Assembly (NCBI GenBank): GCA_023231075.1
Contig: JALNWC010000084.1
Coordinates: 1 to 8,777 of the forward strand
Length of the DNA stretch: 8,777 nucleotides
Direction: 5' to 3'
Origin: Rhodoferax sp.
GTDB lineage: Bacteria; Pseudomonadota; Gammaproteobacteria; Burkholderiales; Burkholderiaceae_C
Part shown: one piece after another, positions 1 to 6,175 of the stretch
Layout: each line of letters begins with the position of its first letter
Position numbering within the stretch: the first letter of the stretch is position 1
The notes under the pieces: generated by a model
What the model was told of the DNA's origin: nothing
Seen by the model: the letters and a program-made list of their open reading frames with translations, nothing else
The model's database searches: none
Program-made: the position numbers and the translations under genes

Positions 1-64
1 CTTTTCTGAAGTCGATGGGCTCGGTGTACAGGTAGACCTGCTCAATGGGGCAGCCCGGATGCAT
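1..64 (-). CDS. tnpB: IS66 accessory protein TnpB, N-terminal 21 residues only (cut by window edge)
   Basis: The ATG at 64..62 overlaps the TGA stop of tnpA (TGATG), the usual coupled arrangement in IS66 elements. The visible peptide is MHPGCPIEQVYLYTEPIDFR followed by Lys. The V-Y-L-Y-x-x-P-x-D-F-R-K pattern is the conserved N-terminus of IS66 TnpB (the IS66 Orf2 family), a small protein needed for transposition whose exact biochemical role is not settled. The frame is open to the window edge. Nothing can be said about intactness beyond this point. Confidence 0.85.
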   Translation of the reverse strand, partial: MHPGCPIEQVYLYTEPIDFRK

Positions 65-426
65 CAGTGAACACCATGCGCGCAGCGCGCCAAGGCCACC
101 AGCCACCGGGGTTCTGGCAGTGCCGTCATTTCAAGGCGCACACCTGCACTGAGCACCCGCGTGCAGTTGGCCGCCACTGGGCGCAAAGGGTGTTCGGGTG
201 TTTGGGTGTGGAGGCGCAGGCTTACGAATTTGCCGGGCCGTGGGGTTGCTGGCGTTGATATCGGGCTTACCCGGCTCGCAGCAGTCGGCTTGAGCCTGCG
301 TTGCCAGTAGTACAGCGTGGACAAGACCAGGCCGTGTTGCTGGGCGTAAGCTTTTGCTGTGATCGCCTGGGTTTTGACGGCCTCGATATGGCGGCCCCAG
401 TATTGCCCGGTTGCTGTCTTGGTCAT
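64..426 (-). CDS. tnpA: IS66-family accessory protein TnpA (Orf1)
   Basis: This 120-residue protein begins MTKTATGQYWGRHIEAV. The first 50 or so residues form a helix-turn-helix of the transposase-8/IS66 TnpA type: W-x-x-H-I-x-A at about 10-16, then A-Y-A-Q-Q-H-G-L-V-L-S-T-L-Y-Y-W-Q-R-R-L to about residue 44. The rest is the usual variable, Pro/Ala-rich tail. TnpA is an accessory protein of IS66 transposition, presumably DNA-binding. I chose the ATG at 426 over the one at 462 for two reasons: the family N-terminus (MTK...W..H) fits there, and the predicted tnpA promoter would start RNA near 438. The ribosome site is weak (GGA about 8 nt upstream). The stop overlaps the tnpB start. Confidence 0.88.
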   Translation of the reverse strand: MTKTATGQYWGRHIEAVKTQAITAKAYAQQHGLVLSTLYYWQRRLKPTAASRVSPISTPATPRPGKFVSLRLHTQTPEHPLRPVAANCTRVLSAGVRLEMTALPEPRWLVALARCAHGVH

Positions 427-444
427 GTGCGTTTTCCATCTGAA

Positions 445-473
445 GTTAGATGGCCCAAGCATGCTGATTTCAA
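445..473 (-). promoter_or_regulatory. Predicted sigma70 promoter of IS66 tnpA
   Basis: On the minus strand there is a -35 TTGAAA (473..468), a 17-bp spacer and a -10 TCTAAC (450..445). Transcription would start near 438, about 12 nt before the tnpA ATG. The elements match consensus at 5/6 and 4/6 with ideal spacing. It lies just inside the terminal repeat, where an IS promoter is expected. No experimental evidence is available here. Confidence 0.45.
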
Positions 474-487
474 TTTATCTTTGAAAG

Positions 488-510
488 TCTGGGGTTCGTG
501 GAGCGCTTAC
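488..510 (-). repeat. IS66 terminal inverted repeat (outer end)
   Basis: On the minus strand the element begins GTAAGCGCTCCACGAACC at position 510 and reads inwards. GTAAGCG is the well-known start of IS66-family terminal repeats. The inner limit of the repeat is a guess, because the matching end is outside the window. Confidence 0.7.
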
Positions 511-587
511 TGAATTTGACCATCGGCTAAAGAGTACGTTTTTCGGGGGGCAAGGTCAGGAGCAGAGCGAAGCCGCAATAGGCTGTG

Positions 588-1448
588 TCACCGCGCCGAA
601 GACTCGGTCATGGCCTCGCCCATGCGGACGGCGCGTGTCGGCACCCAGTCGGCGCAGAGTCGCAGCATGTTCTTGGGGAGCAGCATGACCACGGTGGAGC
701 CGAGAAGGAAGCGGCCCATTTCGTCGCCCTGGCTCAACGAGATGACCTGGTCGTCGTAGCACCATTCCCGCACCATAGCCAGGCGCGGCGGGTTCACCAC
801 CCCATGCCAGACGGTCGCAATGCTGCCGACGATGGTGGCACCGACCAGGGTCAACACGAATGGGCCATGCGCCGACTCGAACACACAGAGCACGCGTTCG
901 TTGCGCGCAAACAGCCCGGGCACGCCGCGCGCCGTAGTGGGGTTGACCGAAAACAGATGACCCGGCACATGGATCATGCGCATAAGGCGTCCGTCGCAGG
1001 GCATGTGGACGCGGTGGTAGTCCTTCGGGCTCAGGTACAGGGTCGCAAACAGGCCATCATCGAACCGGGCTGCGAGTCGGGCGTCGCCACCGAGCAGTGC
1101 CCGAGTGCTGTAGCGGTGGCCCTTGGCCTGCAGGAGTTGATCGCCCTGGATCCGACCGCACTGAATGACATCGCCATCTACCGGGCTGACGAAGTCAGCC
1201 TGCGCCAACGGACGGGCACCGTCGCGCAGCGCGCGCGTGAAGAAGTCGTTGAAGCAGGCGTAGCCAGCGGCGCCGGGGTCGGCAGCCTCGGCCATGTTCA
1301 CGCCGTAGCGCGTGATGAACCAGGGGATCACCCTGCGCGTCCACCACCGGGCATGTGAGGCAGCGCATTTGCCAGCGAAGACCGTCAGCATCCTCTTGGG
1401 CAGGAGGTACTGCGGCAGCACCGCAAGACGGTCGAACAGATCAAACAT
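588..1448 (-). CDS. psd: Phosphatidylserine decarboxylase proenzyme
   Basis: This pyruvoyl-dependent, membrane-associated enzyme converts phosphatidylserine to phosphatidylethanolamine, the last step of PE synthesis. The 286-residue product is somewhat shorter than E. coli Psd (322). The family's catalytic features are all visible: S-P-V-D-G with Asp91, D-Y-H-R-V-H-M-P with His148, and G-R-F-L-L-G-S-T with the LGST self-cleavage site at 249-252. Cleavage before Ser251 creates the pyruvoyl group and the short alpha chain. The frame is open upstream to 1706, but homology starts at MFDLFDRLAVLPQYLLPKR. The ATG at 1448 has AAGGA 9 nt upstream, so I start there. It overlaps the end of the upstream ferritin-like gene by 8 bp (ATGTTTGA), which implies coupled translation. 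No hairpin terminator is evident in the 77 bp between its stop and the IS66 element. Confidence 0.93.
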   Translation of the reverse strand: MFDLFDRLAVLPQYLLPKRMLTVFAGKCAASHARWWTRRVIPWFITRYGVNMAEAADPGAAGYACFNDFFTRALRDGARPLAQADFVSPVDGDVIQCGRIQGDQLLQAKGHRYSTRALLGGDARLAARFDDGLFATLYLSPKDYHRVHMPCDGRLMRMIHVPGHLFSVNPTTARGVPGLFARNERVLCVFESAHGPFVLTLVGATIVGSIATVWHGVVNPPRLAMVREWCYDDQVISLSQGDEMGRFLLGSTVVMLLPKNMLRLCADWVPTRAVRMGEAMTESSAR

Positions 1449-1884
1449 CTTCGCGAGTCCTTGCACCCCGCCCACCCCCACCGCGCTGTGCACAACGCTG
1501 GAATGCCGCCAAGTGGCGCTGCTGCGACGCTTCCTGCAGGTTGCGCAGCACCGTGAGGAGATCGGCGCGCTGGGTCTGCCCCAGGAGTCGTTCATACATT
1601 TCGCCGTTGGCGATTTCGGCAGCCACACTCGCCTCGCAGGCGGCTTGCAGACTCGCGTAGCGCTCGACCTTGCCCGGCCACGGATTGGCAGGCACGGGCA
1701 GTCCATAGCGCGCGAACAAGCCTAAAAGCGCCTCGATATGGCGCGCCTCGGCTTGGCGGATGTTGATGAACGGCCGGACCTCGCCGAAATCGGCGATCAC
1801 CTGGTCGTAGATCGCCCAAGCGTGGTACTCGTCATCAAGTGCCTCTTGGAGCATGCGGATTTCGATGTCGGTGAGTTCATTCAT
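1441..1884 (-). CDS. Ferritin-like diiron protein (DUF2202-like)
   Basis: This 147-residue, soluble, mostly helical protein begins MNELTDIEIRMLQEALDDEY. It resembles the ferritin-like DUF2202 group: a four-helix bundle with a carboxylate/His pattern for a diiron site. Candidate ligands are Glu14 or Glu19 (helix 1), E-A-R-H with Glu46 and His49 (helix 2), Glu90/Glu95 in A-A-E-I-A-N-G-E (helix 3), and E-A-S-Q-Q-R-H with Glu118 and His124 (helix 4). A tail of Gly and Arg follows. By analogy it could oxidise or bind iron; the actual function of the family is not established. The start at 1884 is preceded only by a weak ribosome site. An in-frame ATG at 1917 is possible, but it would lie almost at the predicted RNA start. 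The gene heads a two-gene unit with psd and follows an FNR-type promoter candidate. Confidence 0.75.
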   Translation of the reverse strand: MNELTDIEIRMLQEALDDEYHAWAIYDQVIADFGEVRPFINIRQAEARHIEALLGLFARYGLPVPANPWPGKVERYASLQAACEASVAAEIANGEMYERLLGQTQRADLLTVLRNLQEASQQRHLAAFQRCAQRGGGGRGARTREDV

Positions 1885-1927
1885 GATTTGGTGTCCGGTG
1901 TAGAGGAATTTCTGCATAGCGCGAATC

Positions 1928-1969
1928 AGTATCAATCGTCACTCAATGTTGGGGATTGACTATTGTCAA
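1928..1969 (-). promoter_or_regulatory. Predicted class II FNR/Anr-activated promoter of the ferritin-like–psd unit
   Basis: The palindrome TTGAC-TATT-GTCAA occupies 1956-1969 and fits the FNR/Anr box TTGAY-N4-RTCAA with both half-sites perfect and symmetric. Downstream on the minus strand, GATACT at 1933..1928 matches the -10 consensus at 4/6 and puts the RNA start near 1921. The box centre (1962.5) is then exactly 41.5 bp upstream, the position known for class II FNR-dependent promoters, where the activator takes over the -35 role. Consistent with that, no good -35 hexamer is found at the usual spacing from GATACT. This supports low-oxygen control of the two genes below. The site itself is seen in the sequence; the regulation is inferred. 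Confidence 0.6.
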
Positions 1970-2033
1970 TTAGCAACAAAGGATTCAGTGCCAAATGCGC
2001 GGCGTCGGCGAGGAGAAATCAGGTCGCGGTCGG

Positions 2034-2315
2034 CTACGTGCGTAAGCTCGAAATGGGTTCTTCCGCTACCCATGCTGCGCCTTTGCAGGTCAGCATCCAG
2101 ATTCGCGACTGACGGCAATGCAGGCAGGCGCCTCGCAGCGGGCAGCGCTTGCACGCCGCAGAGCCGCCGCGTACCACGGCCTGAAGGTAATCACGTCGCA
2201 CAAGCTCCTCAAGCATCAGGTGCACCAGTTCCGGACTCGTGTCGAGCGCCAAGGCTAGCTCCTCGCTGCTGATGGTGTTGCGCTCGATGGCCAGGCGCAA
2301 CACTTCCTTGAACAT
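2034..2315 (-). CDS. feoC: FeoC-like iron-sulfur winged-helix regulator
   Basis: This 93-residue cytoplasmic protein lies directly after feoB (the feoB TAA abuts this ATG), with GGAGG 5 nt upstream. Residues 1-50 form a winged helix (MFKEVLRLAI..., S-S-E-E-L-A-L-A-L-D-T-S at about 16-27). A cysteine cluster C55-x2-C58-x5-C64-x2-C67 follows, typical of FeoC and able to carry an oxygen-sensitive Fe-S cluster. A fifth Cys lies at 77. In enterobacteria FeoC binds FeoB and protects it from FtsH proteolysis; a regulatory role is also proposed. The protein is slightly longer than the roughly 80 residues common in the family. It is the last gene of the long metal operon. Confidence 0.88.
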   Translation of the reverse strand: MFKEVLRLAIERNTISSEELALALDTSPELVHLMLEELVRRDYLQAVVRGGSAACKRCPLRGACLHCRQSRIWMLTCKGAAWVAEEPISSLRT

Positions 2316-4334
2316 TTAACCCTCCATTCCCAGCGCGCCCGCCCCGTGGTAGACGAGGATGCCCGCGCCCAGCGCGATGGCTAGCAGCAGCGCGACGTCG
2401 AACAGCGTCCAACGCCAGCTTCCTGTCTCCTGGCGCATGACTGCCACCGTGGCCAGGCAGGGAATAAAGAGCATGGTCACTGTGAGGAAGGCCAGCGCCG
2501 AAGCTGGCGGCACCTGGGCGGCAAGCGTGGACGCCAGTCCCCCGCCACTCTGCCCGTAGAGGACGCCGAGGGTGACGATGGCGTTTTCCTTGGCCACGAA
2601 GCTGCTGATGAGCGCAACCAGCATGCGCCAGTCCATGCCTATCAGTTCGCCCATCGGCGAGAGTGACCGCCCGAGACGGGCGAGGTAACTTTGTTCGAGG
2701 GCACCGGTGGGAAAGTAGCTCAACGCCCAGACCACCACCGAGGCGAGCAGGATGAAGCTGCCTGCCTTGCGCACGAAGGCCCAGGTATTGTTCCAGACAG
2801 CGGTGCCGATGGTCCGGGCGTTCGGCATGTGGTAGAGCGGCAGTTCCATGATGAAGGCCACGTGCTGGCCGCGAAACAGCGTATGGCTGAGGGTGATACC
2901 CACCAGCACCAGCACCAGCAGGTTGAGCGCGACGAGGGCAAGTGCGACCGGCAGCGCCGCAGCCCCGAAGAATGCCGGGGCAAGAAAGGCGAGCACCACG
3001 AGGCGCGCGCTGCATGGCACCAATGGGGCGAGCAGGATGGTGAGCAGCCGTCCGCTGCGCGACTCGATCACCCGCGCACCCATCACCGCCGGCACGTTGC
3101 AGTCGAATCCGAGAAACAATGGCAGGAAGCTCTTGCCATGCAGCCCGAGTGCATGCATGAAGCGGTCCATCACATAGGCGCTGCGAGCGAGGTAACCCGT
3201 GTCTTCCAGTAGCGCGAGCGCGCCGAAGAAAACCGCCAGGATGGGCAGAAAAGTGAGGACGAGACCGGCTCCGCCCAGCACGCCGTCGGCTACCAGGGCG
3301 GCGAGCCACCCTGGCGCGCCGGCGAGTAAATGCCGCGCCGCCACATGCGCCTGGCCGACTACAGTGACGTCCAGCCATTCCTGGAGTGGGACTGCGAGTG
3401 TGAAGGTGAGCCAGAACACCGCCGCGAAAACGCAGAAAAGAAGCACCAAACCCCACAGCGGATGCACAGCGACCCGGTCCAGTTTATCGGTAAGGCTCAC
3501 CTGTCCGAGACGCGGGCGAGTCACTGCAGCCCGAACCATGCGACCGATCCATTCGTAGCGGCCGCTGGCGATGTCCAGCACCGCGTCCTCGTGCGCCGCC
3601 AGCAGGGCTTCGATCCTGGGCCAGAGCAGCTTACCAGCCCAGCCTTTGGCTTTCCGGGTGATTTCAGTATCACCTTCCAGGAGCTTGAGGGCCACCCAAT
3701 CCGGATCGAATGGCGCAGGAACCTGCCCCGCGACCATCTCCTTCAATTGATCGAGTACCCGCCGGTGCGGCGCCGCGATCTGTGGCAGCGTCGGGTGGAA
3801 GGTGGCCGGGTTGTATGCCAGATGCTCGATGGCGGCGATGAGTTCGTCGGGTCCCTGGTTGCGCGTCGCCACCATGGGCACCACGGGCAAGCCCAGCGCT
3901 GCCTCCAGCACGTGCAGTTCGATCTGGATGCCCTGCGCCTCGGCGACGTCCAGCATGTTGAGCGCTAGCACGACCGGGGTGCACAAAATCAGCAACTCGG
4001 CGAGCAGGTAAAGGTTGCGCTCCAGCGAGGAGGCATCGGCCACCATCACGATGACGTCCGGCTGCTCCTGGATGATGAAGTCGCGCGCCACCTGTTCCTC
4101 AAGACTGTGCGCGGTCAGGCTATAGGTTCCCGGCAGGTCCACCAGGCGCATGCGTGTCTTGTTGTGGGCCAGCGTGCCTTCCTTGCGCTCCACCGTCTTG
4201 CCGGGCCAGTTGCCAACGTGCTGGGTCAGGCCCGTCAGCAGGTTGAACAGGGTGGACTTGCCCACGTTGGGCTGCCCGGCCAGGCCCACCAGGAGCGTCC
4301 GTTCCTGCGACGTATGCTCAGGCGTACGGTTCAT
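2316..4334 (-). CDS. feoB: Ferrous iron transporter FeoB
   Basis: This inner-membrane Fe(II) importer has 672 residues. The N-terminal G domain has G1 GQPNVGKST (20-28), a G2 Thr in G-K-T-V-E (about 47), G3 DLPG (66-69), G4 NMLD (126-129, in place of the usual NxxD with N/D kept) and G5 V-A-T-R-N-Q-G (155-161). A helical linker runs from about 170 to 285. The polytopic membrane part follows, with the first Gate block around L-G-F-D-C-N-V-P-A-V (408-417), P-C-S-A-R-L-V-V-L (440-448), the second block with S-F-V-A-K-E-N (578-584), and F-I-P-C-L-A-T (623-629) near the C-terminus. The conserved Cys412, Cys441 and Cys626 are present. Length and motifs indicate an intact protein. Translation starts 17 bp inside feoA with a GGAGGAG site about 8 nt upstream, so the two are coupled. 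Confidence 0.97.
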   Translation of the reverse strand: MNRTPEHTSQERTLLVGLAGQPNVGKSTLFNLLTGLTQHVGNWPGKTVERKEGTLAHNKTRMRLVDLPGTYSLTAHSLEEQVARDFIIQEQPDVIVMVADASSLERNLYLLAELLILCTPVVLALNMLDVAEAQGIQIELHVLEAALGLPVVPMVATRNQGPDELIAAIEHLAYNPATFHPTLPQIAAPHRRVLDQLKEMVAGQVPAPFDPDWVALKLLEGDTEITRKAKGWAGKLLWPRIEALLAAHEDAVLDIASGRYEWIGRMVRAAVTRPRLGQVSLTDKLDRVAVHPLWGLVLLFCVFAAVFWLTFTLAVPLQEWLDVTVVGQAHVAARHLLAGAPGWLAALVADGVLGGAGLVLTFLPILAVFFGALALLEDTGYLARSAYVMDRFMHALGLHGKSFLPLFLGFDCNVPAVMGARVIESRSGRLLTILLAPLVPCSARLVVLAFLAPAFFGAAALPVALALVALNLLVLVLVGITLSHTLFRGQHVAFIMELPLYHMPNARTIGTAVWNNTWAFVRKAGSFILLASVVVWALSYFPTGALEQSYLARLGRSLSPMGELIGMDWRMLVALISSFVAKENAIVTLGVLYGQSGGGLASTLAAQVPPASALAFLTVTMLFIPCLATVAVMRQETGSWRWTLFDVALLLAIALGAGILVYHGAGALGMEG

Positions 4335-4575
4335 GGCTGGTCTCCTCCACCAGGATCTTCAGCGCCTCTCCCCGGCCCAGGGCAATGCGGGTTTCGTGCG
4401 CGCGCACCAAGACAGGCCCGCGCCCGACGTTTTGCAGCATTTCGATGCGTGCTCCTTTTGTCAGTCCCATCCCCGCCAGGCGGCCCGAGAAGTCGGCACC
4501 GCCCCGGATCTCCCGCACGATGGCTTGCGCACCGGGTGCGAGTTGCGCAAGGGGGACGGGTGGACGAGCGCTCAT
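4318..4575 (-). CDS. feoA: FeoA, SH3-like partner of FeoB
   Basis: This 85-residue cytoplasmic protein has the typical FeoA pattern: P-L-A-Q-L-A-P-G near the N-terminus, R-L-A-G-M-G-L-T-K-G-A-R-I-E (about 32-45), and I-A-L-G-R-G-E-A-L-K-I-L-V (about 63-75). FeoA is required for Fe(II) uptake through FeoB and is thought to bind it or modulate its assembly. The start codon overlaps the stop of the ABC permease (ATGA, 4575..4572), and a GGAAG ribosome site lies about 8 nt upstream. The Feo genes therefore have no separate promoter space and appear to be read from the ABC operon. Confidence 0.94.
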   Translation of the reverse strand: MSARPPVPLAQLAPGAQAIVREIRGGADFSGRLAGMGLTKGARIEMLQNVGRGPVLVRAHETRIALGRGEALKILVEETSHEPYA

Positions 4576-5426
4576 GATTTCGCTTCCGGCAGGGCAGTGG
4601 TGCGACGCCAGCGCAGCCAGATGCCCCGGCCCAGGGTCGAAAGCAGGTAGGCCAGGCCCGCCAGTAGGATGATGGTGGCACCTGCGGGCAGGTCGGGTTC
4701 ATAGGAAAGCGCCAGCCCCGCACTGGTGAAAACGACCCCGAGCAGCGTCGCCGTCAGCATCATGGCGGCGAGCGACCGCGCATACTGGCTGGCGATGGCA
4801 GCCGGCAGGGTCAGGAGCGCGATCACCAGCACCAAGCCCACCACCTGGATCAGGATCACCACGGTCAAGGCTACGATCAGAAGCAGTCCGAGGTAAAACA
4901 GGTCGACTGGCACACCGCGCAGGCGTGCGAACTCCTCGTCGAAGCATACGGCGAGAAATTGTTTGCGGAACAGCCAGACCAGGGCGACGATCACGCCGTC
5001 CAGGCCGGCCATGAGCAGCAGATCCGCGCGCGGCACCATGAGGATGTTGCCGAACAGATAGCTCATCAGGTCCACGTTGTAACCCGGCGTGCGCGAGATG
5101 AAGAGAATCCCGGTAGCCATGCCCACCGCCCACAGTGCCCCGATGATGGTGTCCTCGTGCTGGCGCAAGCGCAGGCTCACCCAGCCGATGATCAGCGCCG
5201 CCAGCAGCGCGGCGATGAGTGCGCCGCCGATCGGGCTTTTGCCCAGGAAATAGGCAATGCCCATGCCACCCAGCACGGTGTGAGCCACGCCACCAGCAAG
5301 GTAGCCGATGCGCTTGACCACGACGTAGCTGCCGACGATGCCGCAGGCGATGCTGGCCAGCACGCCGGCGGCCAGGGCGTGCTGCAAAAAGGCATGGCCG
5401 GCAAGCGCCTCCAGAAAAGCGCTCAT
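4572..5426 (-). CDS. Metal ABC transporter permease (ABC-3 / ZnuB–MntB–TroC family)
   Basis: This 284-residue inner-membrane protein begins MSAFLEALAGHAFLQHALAA. About eight or nine hydrophobic segments are visible. Family landmarks include G-S-Y-V-V-V-K-R-I-G-Y-L-A-G-G-V-A-H-T-V-L-G-G (about 33-55, the region with the conserved His) and the D-E-E-F-A-R-L-R-G-V-P-V coupling segment (about 170-181) that should contact the ATPase. It forms the membrane channel with the ATPase and binding protein encoded next to it. I start at 5426 rather than at the in-frame ATG at 5447: it overlaps the ATPase stop by ATGA and has GGAGG 7 nt upstream. The metal (Zn, Mn or Fe) cannot be told from this subunit. 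Confidence 0.92.
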   Translation of the reverse strand: MSAFLEALAGHAFLQHALAAGVLASIACGIVGSYVVVKRIGYLAGGVAHTVLGGMGIAYFLGKSPIGGALIAALLAALIIGWVSLRLRQHEDTIIGALWAVGMATGILFISRTPGYNVDLMSYLFGNILMVPRADLLLMAGLDGVIVALVWLFRKQFLAVCFDEEFARLRGVPVDLFYLGLLLIVALTVVILIQVVGLVLVIALLTLPAAIASQYARSLAAMMLTATLLGVVFTSAGLALSYEPDLPAGATIILLAGLAYLLSTLGRGIWLRWRRTTALPEAKS

Positions 5427-6175
5427 GGTTTCGCCTCCGTCTTGCACGTCGTGTCATGCGGGATGAGTTGCACCGGCATGCCATACAGTTTTTCGATCAT
5501 TTCCGGCCCGATCGGCACCGGTTGGTGGCACAGCAGGGTGCGGTTGAGGCAGGCCACGCGGGTCACGTAGCGCGAGATGAAACCGATGTCGTGCGAGACG
5601 ACGACGAGGGTCATGCGCTGGTTGAGTGCCTTGAACAGGTCGAAAATCTCGGTCTCGCCACGCATGTCGATGTTGGCTGTGGGTTCGTCCAGAATCAGGA
5701 TGCGCGGGTCGCAGGCGAGCGCCCGCGCCACCAGCACCCGCTGCAACTGTCCGCCGGAGAGGGTGCCGAGCGGGCGCTGCCGCAGGTCCAGCACTTCGGT
5801 CTCCGCCATCGCCAGGCGCGCCGCCTCGCGATCCGCGGCGCGGTAGCCGCCCATCAGCGGGGTCGTACCGAGCCGTCCCATCAGCACCGTCTCTTCCACT
5901 GAGATCGGGAAGTCGCGGGCGAAGCGGGCATATTGCGGCACATAACCGATCACTTTGCGTGATTCTTGCGGGGTTCCACCGGCCACGCGCACCTCGCCCG
6001 AACTGGGTCGGAGCAGCCCGAGCACGAGCTTGAGCAGTGTGCTCTTGCCGCCGCCATTTGGCCCCACCAGGCCCAGGAACTCGCCTTCCCCCACGGCCAG
6101 GCTGACATGCTCCAGCGCCGGCGGGCCGATGTCGTAGGCGAAGGAAACATCCTTCAGTTCGATGGCCGGTTTCAT
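5423..6175 (-). CDS. Metal ABC transporter ATP-binding protein (ZnuC/MntA-type)
   Basis: This 250-residue cytoplasmic ATPase powers the adjacent permease. In order it has Walker A G-P-N-G-G-G-K-S-T (38-46), Q-loop Gln81, signature LSGGQ (139-143), Walker B I-L-I-L-D-E (159-164), D-loop, and switch His195 (V-V-V-S-H-D). All catalytic elements are intact. The G-P-N-G-G-G-K-S form of Walker A is common in the Zn/Mn/Fe importers of this family. The C-terminal tail (about 235-250) carries H-D and a Cys, as often seen in this group. The start overlaps the binding-protein stop by ATGA, with GAGG about 8 nt upstream. Confidence 0.94.
   Translation of the reverse strand: MKPAIELKDVSFAYDIGPPALEHVSLAVGEGEFLGLVGPNGGGKSTLLKLVLGLLRPSSGEVRVAGGTPQESRKVIGYVPQYARFARDFPISVEETVLMGRLGTTPLMGGYRAADREAARLAMAETEVLDLRQRPLGTLSGGQLQRVLVARALACDPRILILDEPTANIDMRGETEIFDLFKALNQRMTLVVVSHDIGFISRYVTRVACLNRTLLCHQPVPIGPEMIEKLYGMPVQLIPHDTTCKTEAKP

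Larger units (their letters stand above)
1..510 (-). mobile_element. IS66-family insertion sequence, first 510 bp (rest lies beyond the window's left edge)
   Basis: Three things identify the element. Its outer end reads GTAAGCGCTC on the minus strand at 510..501, the typical IS66 terminus. A 120-residue IS66 TnpA-type protein follows. A second frame then begins with the TnpB N-terminal pattern, overlapping tnpA by TGATG. In IS66 elements the order is tnpA, tnpB, tnpC (transposase), so tnpC and the far end lie outside the window. IS66 elements usually duplicate 8 bp of target; the 8 bases abutting this end are TGAATTTG (511-518), but the partner copy cannot be seen. The visible part looks intact. 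Confidence 0.9.

Noticed and set aside
511..587. Rho-independent terminator behind psd
   Set aside because: Only a tiny hairpin (GCGGCTTCGC type) without a following T tract could be drawn on the minus strand.
585..1358. Long plus-strand ORF of 257 codons
   Set aside because: It lies antisense to psd, whose catalytic motifs are all intact. The predicted protein is rich in His, Arg and Ala with no recognisable fold, as expected for a GC-rich shadow frame.
1921..1940. Possible Fur box (GATTGATACTGATTC) before the ferritin-like gene
   Set aside because: It matches the Fur consensus hexamer repeats poorly, and the same bases are better explained as the -10 region of the FNR-type promoter.
2209..3456. 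Minus-strand ORF of 415 codons overlapping feoB and feoC
   Set aside because: It is a different frame of the same strand with Arg/Gly/Pro-rich low-information sequence. FeoB and FeoC explain the region fully.
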